Source of the DNA: Streptomyces tendae
GTDB taxonomy: Bacteria; Actinomycetota; Actinomycetes; Streptomycetales; Streptomycetaceae
DNA length: 64,000 bases
Direction: 5' to 3'
Assembly (NCBI RefSeq): GCF_014650435.1
Contig: NZ_BMUY01000006.1
Location: forward strand, 1 to 64,000
The translations under genes were made by a program, and so were the position numbers. Positions 1 to 8,468 of this stretch are shown piece after piece (the first letter of the stretch is position 1; every line of letters begins with the position of its first letter). The notes beneath the pieces are model-generated. The model was given only the letters and a program-made list of their open reading frames with translations. It made no database searches and was not told where the DNA came from.

Positions 1-2647
1 GGGACGCCTGCACCCCGGCGTTCACCAGTGCCTGCCGGATCACCCGCTGCTGGGCGGGACCACTGGGGGCGCTCAGCCCGTTCGACGCACCGTCCTGATT
101 GACCGCGCTGCCCCGCACCACCGCCAGCACCCGGTGACCCAGCCGCCGCGCGTCCGACAGCCGCTCGACGACGAGCATGCCCACGCCCTCGGCCAGACCG
201 AAGCCGTCGGCGGACGCGGAGAACGCCTTGCACCGCCCGTCGGGGGACAGGCCCCGCTGGCGGGAGAACTCGACGAGCATGCCGGTGCTCGGCATCACGG
301 TGACACCGCCGGTCAGCGCCAGGTCACAGTCACCGGTGCGCAGCGCCTGGCACGCCTCGTGCAGCGCGACCAGCGACGAGGAACAGGCGGTGTCGATGGT
401 CAGCGACGGCCCCTCCAGGCCGAGCGTGTAAGAGAGGCGGCCGGAGGCGACGCTGCCGGTGGAACCGAGGAACAGGTGCCCCTCGACGGCGCCGGCCCGC
501 GCGGTGGGCTCGCCGGCGCGAGGGCCGTAGTCCTGGGTGATGAGGCCGAGGAACACACCGGTGCGGGAGCCCCTGAGGGAGTGCGCGTCGAGTCCGGCGT
601 CCTCGATCGCATCCCAGGCGGACTCCAGGGCGAGCCGCTGCTGCGGATCCATGGCGAGCGCCTCGCGCGGCGAGATCCCGAAGAACTCCGCGTCGAACTC
701 GGCGGCGTCGTGGAGGAATCCGCCCTCGCGCTGGGAGAACCGGCCGGGGCCAGCCAGCTCGGGGTCGTAGCCGTCGGCGATGTTCCAGCCGCGGTCCGCG
801 GGCAGCGGGCCGACCGCGTCGACACCGGCGAGGACAGTGCGCCACAGGTCGGCGGGGGCGACCACGCCACCCGGGTAGCGGCACGCCATGCCGACGATCG
901 CCACGGGTTCGTCGTGCGGCACTGCCCGCCCGCCGGCGGCCGGGGCGGGCTCGGCGTCGGCACCGGTGCCGAACAGCTCGGTGTCCAGATGGGCGGCGAG
1001 CGCGTCCGGCGTGGGGTGGTCGAAGACGACGGTCGGGGAGAGCCGCAGCCCGGTCGCGGAGTGCAGCCGGTCGCGGATGCCGACGGCGGCGAGCGAGGTG
1101 ATGCCGAGGTCCCGGAAGGTGCGCCGACCGTCGATGGAGCCCTGGTCATCGCCGTCGAGTGCCGCGGCGGCGGACTCCCGCACCACGGTCAGCAGCTGGG
1201 CGCGGCGTTCGGCCGGGTCGAGCGGCGCCAGGCGGGCGCACAGCACCTCGTGCCGGGAGTCGCCGTCCGCGGACTCCCCGCGCGGCCCGGCGGTGAGGAC
1301 CGCCTCCGCCAGTCCTGCGGCTTGGGAAGCGGGCAGGACGGTCCGCAGGTCGGCGTCATCGCCGGACACGTGCAGCTCGGCCAGTGACGCGAGGAAGCGG
1401 GACGGACCGCCCTCGCCGCGGCGCAGGGTGCCGAGGACGGTGCCCGCATGGGCCGCCCGGGTCGCGGAGACCTCCATGGCGGTGGTGAGCACCGGGTGCG
1501 GGCTGACCTCGACGAGCGTGGTGTGCCCGGCTTCCAGCGCTGCGCGGGTGGCGTCGGCGAAGCGGACGGTGGAGCGCAGGTTGCGGCACCAGTAGGCGGC
1601 GTCCATGGGCGTGCCGTCCAGCGCTCCGCCGTGCAGCGCGGAGTAGACCGGGATGCGGGGGGTGTGGGCGCGGATGGGGGCGACGTCCGCACGGATGCGG
1701 GGGAGGATCGCGTCGACGTGCGGGGAGTGCGCGGCGAGTCCCACGTCCACGCGCCGGGCGTGGATGCCCTCGGCGGTGAGGTGCGCCACGAGTTCCGCCG
1801 CGGCGTCCAGGTCACCGGAGGCGACGGCCGAGCCTGGGCTGTTCTCCACGGCGACGACCAGCCTGCCCGGCCAGCGCCGGTCGAGCAGATCGGCGAGTTC
1901 GTCGGCGGGCAGCAGCACCGACACCATGTCGCCGCGCCCGGCGAGGGTGGCCTGCGCCTGGCTCCAGCGGGCCACGACCCGGGCGCTGTCGTCCAGGGAC
2001 AGCGCCCCGGCGACATGCGCGGCGGCCAGCTCACCGAGGCTGTGCCCGAGCACGGCGCCGGGGGTGACCCCGGCCGCGTTCCACAGGTCGGTCAGCGCCA
2101 CCATGACCGCGAACAGCGCGGGCTGCACCACGTCGGCGCCGACCGGCTCGGGGCCGCCGGCCGCGCCCGTCACCGAGTCCAGCAGGGAGTGGCCCAGGTA
2201 GGGGGCGAACGCGTCGGCGCAGTCGTGCAGCTTTCGGGCGAACACTGGTGCGGTGTCGAGGAGTTCGCGAGCCATGCCGGTCCACTGGGAGCCCTGCCCC
2301 GGGAAGACGAACACCGGCCCCGCGGGGGAGGCGTCCGCGCGGGTGCTGGTGAACACCGCCGGGTGGTCGGCGCCGGCGGACAGCGCGGCGAGCGCGTCCA
2401 GGGTCTGCGCGCGGTCCCCGGCGAGTACGACGGCCCGGTGGGTGTCCGCCCCGGCTCCAACCCCGGCGAGGAGGGCCTGTCCGACGCCGGCCGGCGACCA
2501 TTCGGTGCTCGCGCGGAGATGCGTGCGCAGAGCCTCGGAACGGGCCCGCACGGCGGCGGCGCCGGGACCGGTCAGGACCCAGGGCAGCACGGTCCCTGTC
2601 CTGGGGAACAGTACGGAGCCGCCTGCACTGCCACGGTGTTCGGACAC
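1..2647 (-). CDS. Modular type I polyketide synthase, loading module AT-ACP plus KS of module 1 (3' part outside window)
   Basis: Only the N-terminal ~880 residues are present; the frame runs off the left edge. It starts at a GTG at 2647 preceded by GGGAG, directly in a KS-AT-type linker (PWVLTGPG), so there is no N-terminal KS. Order: acyltransferase (GQGSQW near residue 93, GHSLGE near 199), ACP (LGITSLAAV, Ser near 517), ketosynthase (EPVAIVGMACRYPGG near 578, catalytic Cys in DTACSSSL near 752). AT-ACP-KS at the start of a protein is the layout of DEBS1-type loading modules. In the AT, the Arg that binds the free carboxylate of extender units is replaced by Trp (VVARWSQ), and the specificity loop is LAAHS. 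By analogy with DEBS/avermectin loading ATs this points to a monocarboxylic acyl-CoA starter. It is the last of four leftward genes (252-nt gap after the NRPS-like gene). The starter identity is not determinable from sequence alone. Confidence 0.95.
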   Translation of the reverse strand, partial: MSEHRGSAGGSVLFPRTGTVLPWVLTGPGAAAVRARSEALRTHLRASTEWSPAGVGQALLAGVGAGADTHRAVVLAGDRAQTLDALAALSAGADHPAVFTSTRADASPAGPVFVFPGQGSQWTGMARELLDTAPVFARKLHDCADAFAPYLGHSLLDSVTGAAGGPEPVGADVVQPALFAVMVALTDLWNAAGVTPGAVLGHSLGELAAAHVAGALSLDDSARVVARWSQAQATLAGRGDMVSVLLPADELADLLDRRWPGRLVVAVENSPGSAVASGDLDAAAELVAHLTAEGIHARRVDVGLAAHSPHVDAILPRIRADVAPIRAHTPRIPVYSALHGGALDGTPMDAAYWCRNLRSTVRFADATRAALEAGHTTLVEVSPHPVLTTAMEVSATRAAHAGTVLGTLRRGEGGPSRFLASLAELHVSGDDADLRTVLPASQAAGLAEAVLTAGPRGESADGDSRHEVLCARLAPLDPAERRAQLLTVVRESAAAALDGDDQGSIDGRRTFRDLGITSLAAVGIRDRLHSATGLRLSPTVVFDHPTPDALAAHLDTELFGTGADAEPAPAAGGRAVPHDEPVAIVGMACRYPGGVVAPADLWRTVLAGVDAVGPLPADRGWNIADGYDPELAGPGRFSQREGGFLHDAAEFDAEFFGISPREALAMDPQQRLALESAWDAIEDAGLDAHSLRGSRTGVFLGLITQDYGPRAGEPTARAGAVEGHLFLGSTGSVASGRLSYTLGLEGPSLTIDTACSSSLVALHEACQALRTGDCDLALTGGVTVMPSTGMLVEFSRQRGLSPDGRCKAFSASADGFGLAEGVGMLVVERLSDARRLGHRVLAVVRGSAVNQDGASNGLSAPSGPAQQRVIRQALVNAGVQAS

Positions 2648-2899
2648 GTTCTCGCTCCCGTCGTCGTTCTCTTCACAAAGGTCTGCGGCACAGAAGGCCC
2701 GTGACGGCACGGCGGCCGGGCGCCGCCCGGTCCGGTCACGCACGGATCCGGGGGTGGCCCGTCCGCCGCACCGCCGACGGCCGCTGGGCCCCCGCCGTCG
2801 GGGGAACGGCGGAGGCCCCGCCACTTGCGTGGCGCTCAGGAGTGGTCGGTCCGTCGAGAGGACTTCGGGCCGGCCGGCGATGGGCCGGCGATCGGCCGG

Positions 2900-5143
2900 T
2901 CAGCTGTCGGCACGCGGTGCCCGCAGATGCCGCGCGAGGCTGCGCGGCGTCGGATTGTCGAACAGGTCGGCCAGCTTGATCCGCCTCCCCGTCACCTCGT
3001 CGACGCGCTGCACCAGCTGGGCGCCGAGCAGCGAATGCCCGCCGAGTGAGAAGAAGTCGGCGTCGGCGCCGGCGGATTCCGCGAGGCCGAGGAGGTCGCG
3101 CCACAGCCCGCGCAGCTCGGCCACCAGCCCGTCGGCGTCGTCCTGCCCGCCCTCCGGCTCGGCCGCGGCGAGGGCCAGCAGCGCCGCCGTGTCCCAGCCG
3201 TGGCCGGGGCGCAGTGGCAGTGTGTCGGTGCGGATCACCCGGGTCGGCTGCGCCGCGCGCGGCAACAGCCGGGCGGCGTGTCCGGCGACGTCGTCCGCGA
3301 GACCGGGCCGCTCGTCCGCGGTGACGAACGCGAGCGCTGCCCCGTCCGTGACGACCAACGCCGCCCCGGTGACCTCAGGATGCGCCAGCAGCGCGGCCTC
3401 CACCCGTTCGGGATGCACCGCCCGGCCGTGCAGCAGGGCGACGCGCTCGGCCCGGCCGTACAGCTCCAGCGCGCCGTCGCGGCCCAGTCTGCCGGTCCAG
3501 CCGGTGGCCACGTGGGTGGCCCCGTCGGGTCGTACGAGGCACACCTCGCCGCGCACTCCGGCCGGGAGCCGGTTGCCGGCCCGCCCGACGACGGCGATGT
3601 GCCGGGCGTCGAGCGGGTGAACGACGTAGGGGTAGCCGCCGGTGGCCGCGCAGCGGGCCGCCGCGTCCGCAAGACCGAACGCCGAACCGTCGGGGGAGGT
3701 GCGGAACGCGTCGAGGTCGCGGGCGGCCTCGACCTCGGTGTCCGCCACCGACCGTGCCGTGCCCGGACCGGGCAGCGTGCGGTCCTCGGCGCTCCACACG
3801 TCCAGCTCACCGACGGGCCGGTCGGGATCGGCGGCGACGGTGTGCAGGAGGGTCGCGTAGCGGTGGGCCAGGGCCTGGGCGTCGGCCCGGTCGAGCACCT
3901 CGGAGCAGTACAGGATGCGCAGGCCGATGTGGTCGGCGCCGGACTGAACGAACAGCTCCAGGTCGAACTTGCTGAATCCGGTCTCGACGTGCAGCGCCCG
4001 GGCCGGAGCCCCGCCCAGGGTGAGGGCCCCGGCGGACTCCATCGGCACGTAGTTGAACATGTGCTGGAAGAGGGTGTCGCGCCAGGACACCGGCTCGCGC
4101 GCGGTCTCGTGGGCGATGGCGTCCACAGGTGTGTCGCTGTGGGCGAGCGCGCCGAAGAAGGCGGTGCGCGCCTCCTTCACCAGGTCGCGAAACCCGCGGC
4201 CGGGGTCGATGGTCAGGCGTAGCGGCAGGGTGTTGACGTGGTAGCCGATCGCGGACCGCGCTTCGGGGGGCCGGATGTTGACGGGGGATCCGACGACGAG
4301 GTCGGGACCGGCGCCGTGCGCCGCGAGCAGCAGGCAGAAAGCGGTGAAGAGGATGACGGCCTCAGGCGCCCGCTGGGTGCGCTGGAGTCCGCGCACCAGG
4401 TCCCGGGTCTCGTCGTCCAGGACGTGCAGAACGGTGTCGCCCACCAGGGTGGCCCGGGCCGGTGCGGGACGCGAGCAGTCCAGGTCGAGACCGGCCGGGT
4501 CGAAGCCGTCGAGCGCGGTGCGCCAGTAGGCCAGGCTCTCCTCGCGGGGCGCGGGGTCCCGCAGTGCCGCGACGGGGGTGCGCAGCTCGTCGGGCAGGTC
4601 GCGGCCCGTGGCGCGGGCGTCGTAGGCGGCGGCGAGTTCGGCGATCAGGACCGGCACGGAGGCCGCGTCGAAGACGAGGTGGTGGACCACCACGGCGAGG
4701 GTGTCGGCGTCAGGTCCCCGAAAGACGGCCGCTCGCAGCATCAGCCGGCCATCACACCGGATGGGGGTCGCGGCGAACTCCCGCAGCGCCTTCTCCGGTA
4801 CGCCGGCGACGGTGTCGTGGACCTTGACGCGCGGGCCGGGGGTGTCCTCGCCGAGCACCTCGCGGACGAGGCCCGCCTGCCGGTCGAGGTAGACCGTGCG
4901 CAGCACCTCGTGGCGGCGTACCAGGCCGTCGACGGCGGCCTGGAGCGCGGCGATGTCGAGCCGTCCGTCGACGCGGACGGCGAGGGGGACGTTGTTGACG
5001 CCGGCCTCGGGCAGCAGCCGGTCCAGCAACCACAGCGCACTCTCCTTGGGCGTTGCCGCGTCCAGCCGCCGCTTGTGGGTCAGTGTGGCAAGCAGGGCCG
5101 CTGCGGCGCCGTCGGCCGGCTTCGCCTTCTCGGCTGACTGCAC
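2900..5143 (-). CDS. NRPS-like protein: condensation, degenerate adenylation remnant, peptidyl carrier protein
   Basis: 747 aa, GTG start with AAAGGGTGA upstream. Residues ~25-440 are a condensation domain with HHLVFDA (canonical HHxxxDG; the last Gly is Ala) and the later conserved segments NIRPPEARSAIGYHVNTLPLR and DTLFQHMFNY. Residues ~490-650 match only the C-terminal part of an adenylation domain (GEVCLVRPDG, TGWTGRLGRDGALELYGRAERV). The ATP-binding core A1-A5 is absent, and the region that should carry the catalytic A10 Lys reads LPLRPGHGWD. The carrier domain is intact (FFSLGGHSLLGAQLV, phosphopantetheine Ser). The protein therefore probably cannot activate its own substrate; it may receive an acyl or aminoacyl group in trans and condense it (amide or ester) with the polyketide. 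It lies between the thioesterase-like and PKS genes, co-directional with both. Confidence 0.88.
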   Translation of the reverse strand: MQSAEKAKPADGAAAALLATLTHKRRLDAATPKESALWLLDRLLPEAGVNNVPLAVRVDGRLDIAALQAAVDGLVRRHEVLRTVYLDRQAGLVREVLGEDTPGPRVKVHDTVAGVPEKALREFAATPIRCDGRLMLRAAVFRGPDADTLAVVVHHLVFDAASVPVLIAELAAAYDARATGRDLPDELRTPVAALRDPAPREESLAYWRTALDGFDPAGLDLDCSRPAPARATLVGDTVLHVLDDETRDLVRGLQRTQRAPEAVILFTAFCLLLAAHGAGPDLVVGSPVNIRPPEARSAIGYHVNTLPLRLTIDPGRGFRDLVKEARTAFFGALAHSDTPVDAIAHETAREPVSWRDTLFQHMFNYVPMESAGALTLGGAPARALHVETGFSKFDLELFVQSGADHIGLRILYCSEVLDRADAQALAHRYATLLHTVAADPDRPVGELDVWSAEDRTLPGPGTARSVADTEVEAARDLDAFRTSPDGSAFGLADAAARCAATGGYPYVVHPLDARHIAVVGRAGNRLPAGVRGEVCLVRPDGATHVATGWTGRLGRDGALELYGRAERVALLHGRAVHPERVEAALLAHPEVTGAALVVTDGAALAFVTADERPGLADDVAGHAARLLPRAAQPTRVIRTDTLPLRPGHGWDTAALLALAAAEPEGGQDDADGLVAELRGLWRDLLGLAESAGADADFFSLGGHSLLGAQLVQRVDEVTGRRIKLADLFDNPTPRSLARHLRAPRADS

Positions 5144-5241
5144 GGTGGGTCACCCTTTCGCTGGTGGTCGATGGTCGCGGTCGGTCGGCTCGGCGCCGCC
5201 CGCCGGGTGCGGGCCCGGTCCGGTCGTTCGGAACGAGGGCC

Positions 5242-6075
5242 CTAGCCCTGCGGATGGGACCGGGTGAGCAGGCCGGTGAGGACGTCCGCGGTGAGGGGGC
5301 TGCGCAGGATGTCGTCGTGGGCCGCGTCGACGGGGATGAGACGCCTGGCGTACCGGGCGTGCGGGTGGGCCGCGGCAGTGGTCAGCGCGGTGGCGCCGGC
5401 CCACGACACGGCCGGGTCGAACGCGGCGGCTGCCGCGATATAGGCGACGAACGCCTCGTAGGCGCCGCTGAGTTCGTCGGCGAGCCCGGCGGGCAGCCCG
5501 GCCCGGGCGAAGGCGGCGCCGGCGATGCCGGTGAAGACCTCGGTGAGCGCGGCGCCGAGCGCGGCGATGCCGGCGCTCTGCTGGGCCGCCTCGTCGGCGG
5601 CCTGTCCGGCCAGCGCGGACTCCTCCGGGCTGAGCACGGAGGACAACCGTGCCACGGCGGCCCGGAAGTCCGCGACCATGCCGGCGCGGTGGGGCGGCTC
5701 GGGGTCGAACAGGACAACGGCCGGTGCCTCGTCCTGCTCCGCCGCGAGGAGCTGCGCGACGCGGGCCGCGTACAGGCCGCCGACGCAGTAGCCGAGCACC
5801 GCGCACACGGGGCGGCCGGTGTCGCGCACGCCCCGCACCCAGTACGACGCGAAGTCCTCGCCGCCGAGGTCGCGGGCCTGCTCCGGTTCCGGCTGCCGGG
5901 TCTCCCACAGCGGGATGCCCCGGGCGAGGAGGCGGCCGAGGTCGCTGAACGTCGATTCGGGGCGCCCGGAGACGGCGAAGTCGACGGCCAGCACGACGGG
6001 TTCGGCGCTGCTGCCCTCGTTGAGGACCTTCCAGGTGGGCGGTGCGGTGGTCGCCAGGGGCTGCTGCACGGTCAC
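5242..6075 (-). CDS. Thioesterase-like alpha/beta-hydrolase with cysteine nucleophile motif (GYCVGG)
   Basis: 277 aa, GTG start with GGAGCC upstream. The fold resembles a type I/II thioesterase of the NRPS/PKS kind: an N-terminal strand region, a nucleophile elbow at AVLGYCVGGLYAARVA (GxCxG instead of GxSxG), an acid candidate in VVLFDPEPPH, a ~110-residue helical lid, and a C-terminal His in DAAHDDILRSP as in stand-alone thioesterases. Cys-type thioesterase domains exist in some NRPS systems (the obafluorin beta-lactone TE). Here the motif suggests unusual acyl transfer or release, or an inactive paralogue. It begins 12 nt after the stop of the upstream methyltransferase gene and ends 98 nt before the NRPS-like gene, so these probably share a transcript. 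The substrate is unknown. Confidence 0.75.
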   Translation of the reverse strand: MTVQQPLATTAPPTWKVLNEGSSAEPVVLAVDFAVSGRPESTFSDLGRLLARGIPLWETRQPEPEQARDLGGEDFASYWVRGVRDTGRPVCAVLGYCVGGLYAARVAQLLAAEQDEAPAVVLFDPEPPHRAGMVADFRAAVARLSSVLSPEESALAGQAADEAAQQSAGIAALGAALTEVFTGIAGAAFARAGLPAGLADELSGAYEAFVAYIAAAAAFDPAVSWAGATALTTAAAHPHARYARRLIPVDAAHDDILRSPLTADVLTGLLTRSHPQG

Positions 6076-6086
6076 GGGTGGCTCCT

Positions 6087-7112
6087 TCAGTGAGCGGCGG
6101 CGCAGATGTGGGCGGTGTGACCTGTGGAGAGGCGGAGCGTGTCGAGCACATCGAGGCCGGCCTCGGCGATCTGGGCCCGCTGGACCTCATCGGTGCGCCC
6201 TCGGGTGCCGTCCTCGCAGACGACCATCTGGAACAGCACGCGCATCCAGTCGAGGTCGGTCTCGATCAGTGGCTCGATGACCAGCAGCTGGGCCCGCCGG
6301 GCGGCGGGCCGGTCGGCGTCGGTGCGCTCCATGGCCTCCCGGATGCGGCCGAGGATCACGACGCTGTGCTCGTGGTTCCAGTTGTGCAGCACGTTCTTGA
6401 CGGTGTACAGGTCGGAGCCGGCGGGCACCTCCTGGAGGAAGTCACCCGGCTGGTAGGCGAGCCGTTCCCCGAGGTCCTCGCGGTCGGAGGCGGCCAGTTC
6501 AGCGGTGGCTCGGGCACAGACGTCCGGCCGGTCCAGGCACGTACCGGTCAGGTGCGGGTGGGCGGTGAGCAGCCCCTTGAGCAGCTCTCCGCTGTTGCCG
6601 CCGACGTCGAGCACACTGCGGACGGCGCCGAAGTCGTAGGTCCCGGCGAGGGCCGCGGCGACGGGCCGGGCCAGGTCGGCCATGGCCTTGTCGTACAGGT
6701 CCGCCTCGGCGGGCCGCTGCTCGAGGTACTCGTAGATGCGGGTGCCGTGCAGATGGCGGAAGGCGGACTCGCCGGTGCGCAGGGTGTGGGTGAGGGCGGT
6801 GAACGTGTCGGCGTACAGGCCGCCGGAGAGCATCACGTAGTGCCGCATCGACTGCGGGTGGTCGTCGCGGAGCTGGTCGGACAGCGCGGAGTTGCGGTAC
6901 ACGCCGGCGTCGTCGCGGCGGAAGACGCCGAGCGCGGACAGAATCCGCAACAGCGCCTCGAGCGTCTCGGGATGGGTCCCGGTCTGCTTGGCGAGTTCCT
7001 CCGCAGTCATCGGCGTGCCGTCGAGGTGGTCGGCGAGGCCGAGTTCCGCGGCGGCGGTCAGCGACTTCGCGATCCAGCCCATTCCCGCCAGGCCCATGAG
7101 GCTGACTTCCAC
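6087..7112 (-). CDS. SAM-dependent O-methyltransferase-like protein
   Basis: 341 aa, GTG start with AAGGGA seven bases upstream. The N-terminal ~100 residues form a winged-helix dimerisation region (LGLADHLDGTPMTAEELAKQTG, LLRILSALGVF) typical of plant COMT/TcmN-like O-methyltransferases. The catalytic domain has the glycine-rich SAM loop VLDVGGNSGELLKGLL, an acidic residue ending the next strand (CLDRPDV), and the conserved VKNVLHNWNHEHSVVIL and LLVIEPLI segments. In this family the His near the VLHNW motif is often the general base. It is the first gene of the leftward unit and diverges from rmlB across 367 nt. Likely role: methylation of a hydroxyl on the polyketide, its acyl appendage or the sugar. 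The acceptor is unknown. Confidence 0.85.
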   Translation of the reverse strand: MEVSLMGLAGMGWIAKSLTAAAELGLADHLDGTPMTAEELAKQTGTHPETLEALLRILSALGVFRRDDAGVYRNSALSDQLRDDHPQSMRHYVMLSGGLYADTFTALTHTLRTGESAFRHLHGTRIYEYLEQRPAEADLYDKAMADLARPVAAALAGTYDFGAVRSVLDVGGNSGELLKGLLTAHPHLTGTCLDRPDVCARATAELAASDREDLGERLAYQPGDFLQEVPAGSDLYTVKNVLHNWNHEHSVVILGRIREAMERTDADRPAARRAQLLVIEPLIETDLDWMRVLFQMVVCEDGTRGRTDEVQRAQIAEAGLDVLDTLRLSTGHTAHICAAAH

Positions 7113-7479
7113 TGTCGTCCCTTCGTCTGGTTCCTACGGCCCTGCACCGGAGAGGCGGCCGGCCACCACAGCGGGCGACGTGACGGGAACCCCGGTCCCG
7201 CGCCACGTCCCCACGACCGTGCCGGAGAGTCCGCGAGATCCTCGCGAGCGCTCCAGGGCCACATGTCGGCCGGTACGGGCCGGGATCGCCGTCCCGCCTT
7301 GCAGCGGCGGTTTCGTGGCTCGCCTCGGACAGAACCTACGGAGCACCCCCCACCCGGACTGAACCCTTAAATGCCCCTAGCCAAGTGGATCCTGCACGGT
7401 TCCGGATAAGGGGTATGGACCACTGCTCGGCCTCCCATTACAGTGGCGCCGAATTGTTCGGGCAACCAGGGAGAAACCA
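7113..7479. promoter_or_regulatory. Divergent promoter region between the methyltransferase and rmlB genes
   Basis: 367 nt with no credible gene. It must hold promoters for both halves of the cluster. The part nearest rmlB is locally AT-richer and carries C/G-run motifs in opposite orientation: CCCTTAAATGCCCCTA (7364-7379) and GATAAGGGGTA (7405-7415), about 35 bp apart. These are candidate activator sites, perhaps for the LAL regulator encoded downstream; this is inference. The rmlB ribosome-binding site is GGGAGA ahead of the ATG at 7480. Confidence 0.45.
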
Positions 7480-8448
7480 ATGCGCGCCCTAGTGACCGGA
7501 GCAGCCGGTTTCATCGGCTCGGCTTTCGTCCGGAGCTCCCTCACGCAATCCGGGTCCGCCTTCCCGGAGATGGAGATAACGGCTTTCGACGCGCTGACGT
7601 ACGCCGGGAACACGGAGAATCTCAGCCCGGTCGCAGACGATCCGCGTTTCACGTTCGTCCGGGGCGACATCGCCGACGGGAAACTTCTCGCCGAGGTGCT
7701 GCCGGGCCACGACATCGTGCTCAATTTCGCGGCGGAGACCCATGTGGACCGCTCCATCGAGGGCCCGTCGGTGTTCGTGCGAACGAACGTCCTTGGGACT
7801 CACACGCTCCTCGAAGCCGCACGTCAGGCTGGGGTTGAGCGGTTCGTGCAGATCTCCACGGACGAGGTGTACGGGTCGATCGACACCGGATCGTGGACCG
7901 AGGAGTCCGCGCTCTGCCCGAACTCGCCGTACGCCGCGGCCAAGGCCGGCGCCGACCACTTGGCGCTGGCCTACGCCCGGACGTACGGAATGCACGTCTG
8001 TATCACCCGGTGTTCCAACAACTACGGCCCCCATCAATTCCCGGAGAAAGTCATCCCACGCTTTGTGACCCTGCTCATGGAAGGGCACAGAGTGCCGCTG
8101 TACGGCGACGGCGGAAATGTCCGCGACTGGCTGCACGTGGACGACCACTGCGCCGGTATTCGCCTGGTCCTGGAAAAGGGGAAACCGGGCGAGGTGTATC
8201 ACATCGGCGGCGGCACGGAACTGACCAATGCGGAGCTGGCGCGGCTGCTGCTGGAGGAATTCGGCCACGGTGCCGACAGGGTCGAGCGGGTCCCCGACCG
8301 GCTGGGCCATGACCGGCGCTACTCACTCGACGACTCGAAACTCCGCGCTCTGGGTTACCGGCCCGGCGTCCCGTTCGCCGAGGGCCTGCGGGCGACCGTC
8401 GCCTGGTACCGGGAGAACACCTCCTGGTGGAAGCCACTGCTGCCCTGA
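7480..8448 (+). CDS. rmlB: dTDP-glucose 4,6-dehydratase
   Basis: 322 aa, ATG start with GGGAGA upstream. Extended short-chain dehydrogenase: N-terminal Rossmann motif GAAGFIGSAF, NAD-ribose region TAFDALTYAGN, ETHVDRSI, catalytic STDEVYG loop, YAAAKAGAD (catalytic Tyr and Lys), SNNYGPHQFPEK and the C-terminal sugar nucleotide site NVRDWLHVDDHC. It converts dTDP-glucose to dTDP-4-keto-6-deoxyglucose, the branch point to most deoxysugars of actinomycete antibiotics. It is followed after 20 nt by rmlA and then a glycosyltransferase. No further deoxysugar genes (ketoreductase, epimerase, aminotransferase) are in the window, so the final sugar cannot be named. Confidence 0.96.
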   Translation: MRALVTGAAGFIGSAFVRSSLTQSGSAFPEMEITAFDALTYAGNTENLSPVADDPRFTFVRGDIADGKLLAEVLPGHDIVLNFAAETHVDRSIEGPSVFVRTNVLGTHTLLEAARQAGVERFVQISTDEVYGSIDTGSWTEESALCPNSPYAAAKAGADHLALAYARTYGMHVCITRCSNNYGPHQFPEKVIPRFVTLLMEGHRVPLYGDGGNVRDWLHVDDHCAGIRLVLEKGKPGEVYHIGGGTELTNAELARLLLEEFGHGADRVERVPDRLGHDRRYSLDDSKLRALGYRPGVPFAEGLRATVAWYRENTSWWKPLLP

Positions 8449-8468
8449 CACGGAGCCGGAAGGACATC

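Noticed and set aside
134..1387. Long open frame on the plus strand
   Set aside because: Antisense shadow of the PKS gene; Arg/Gly-rich composition and no recognisable domain.
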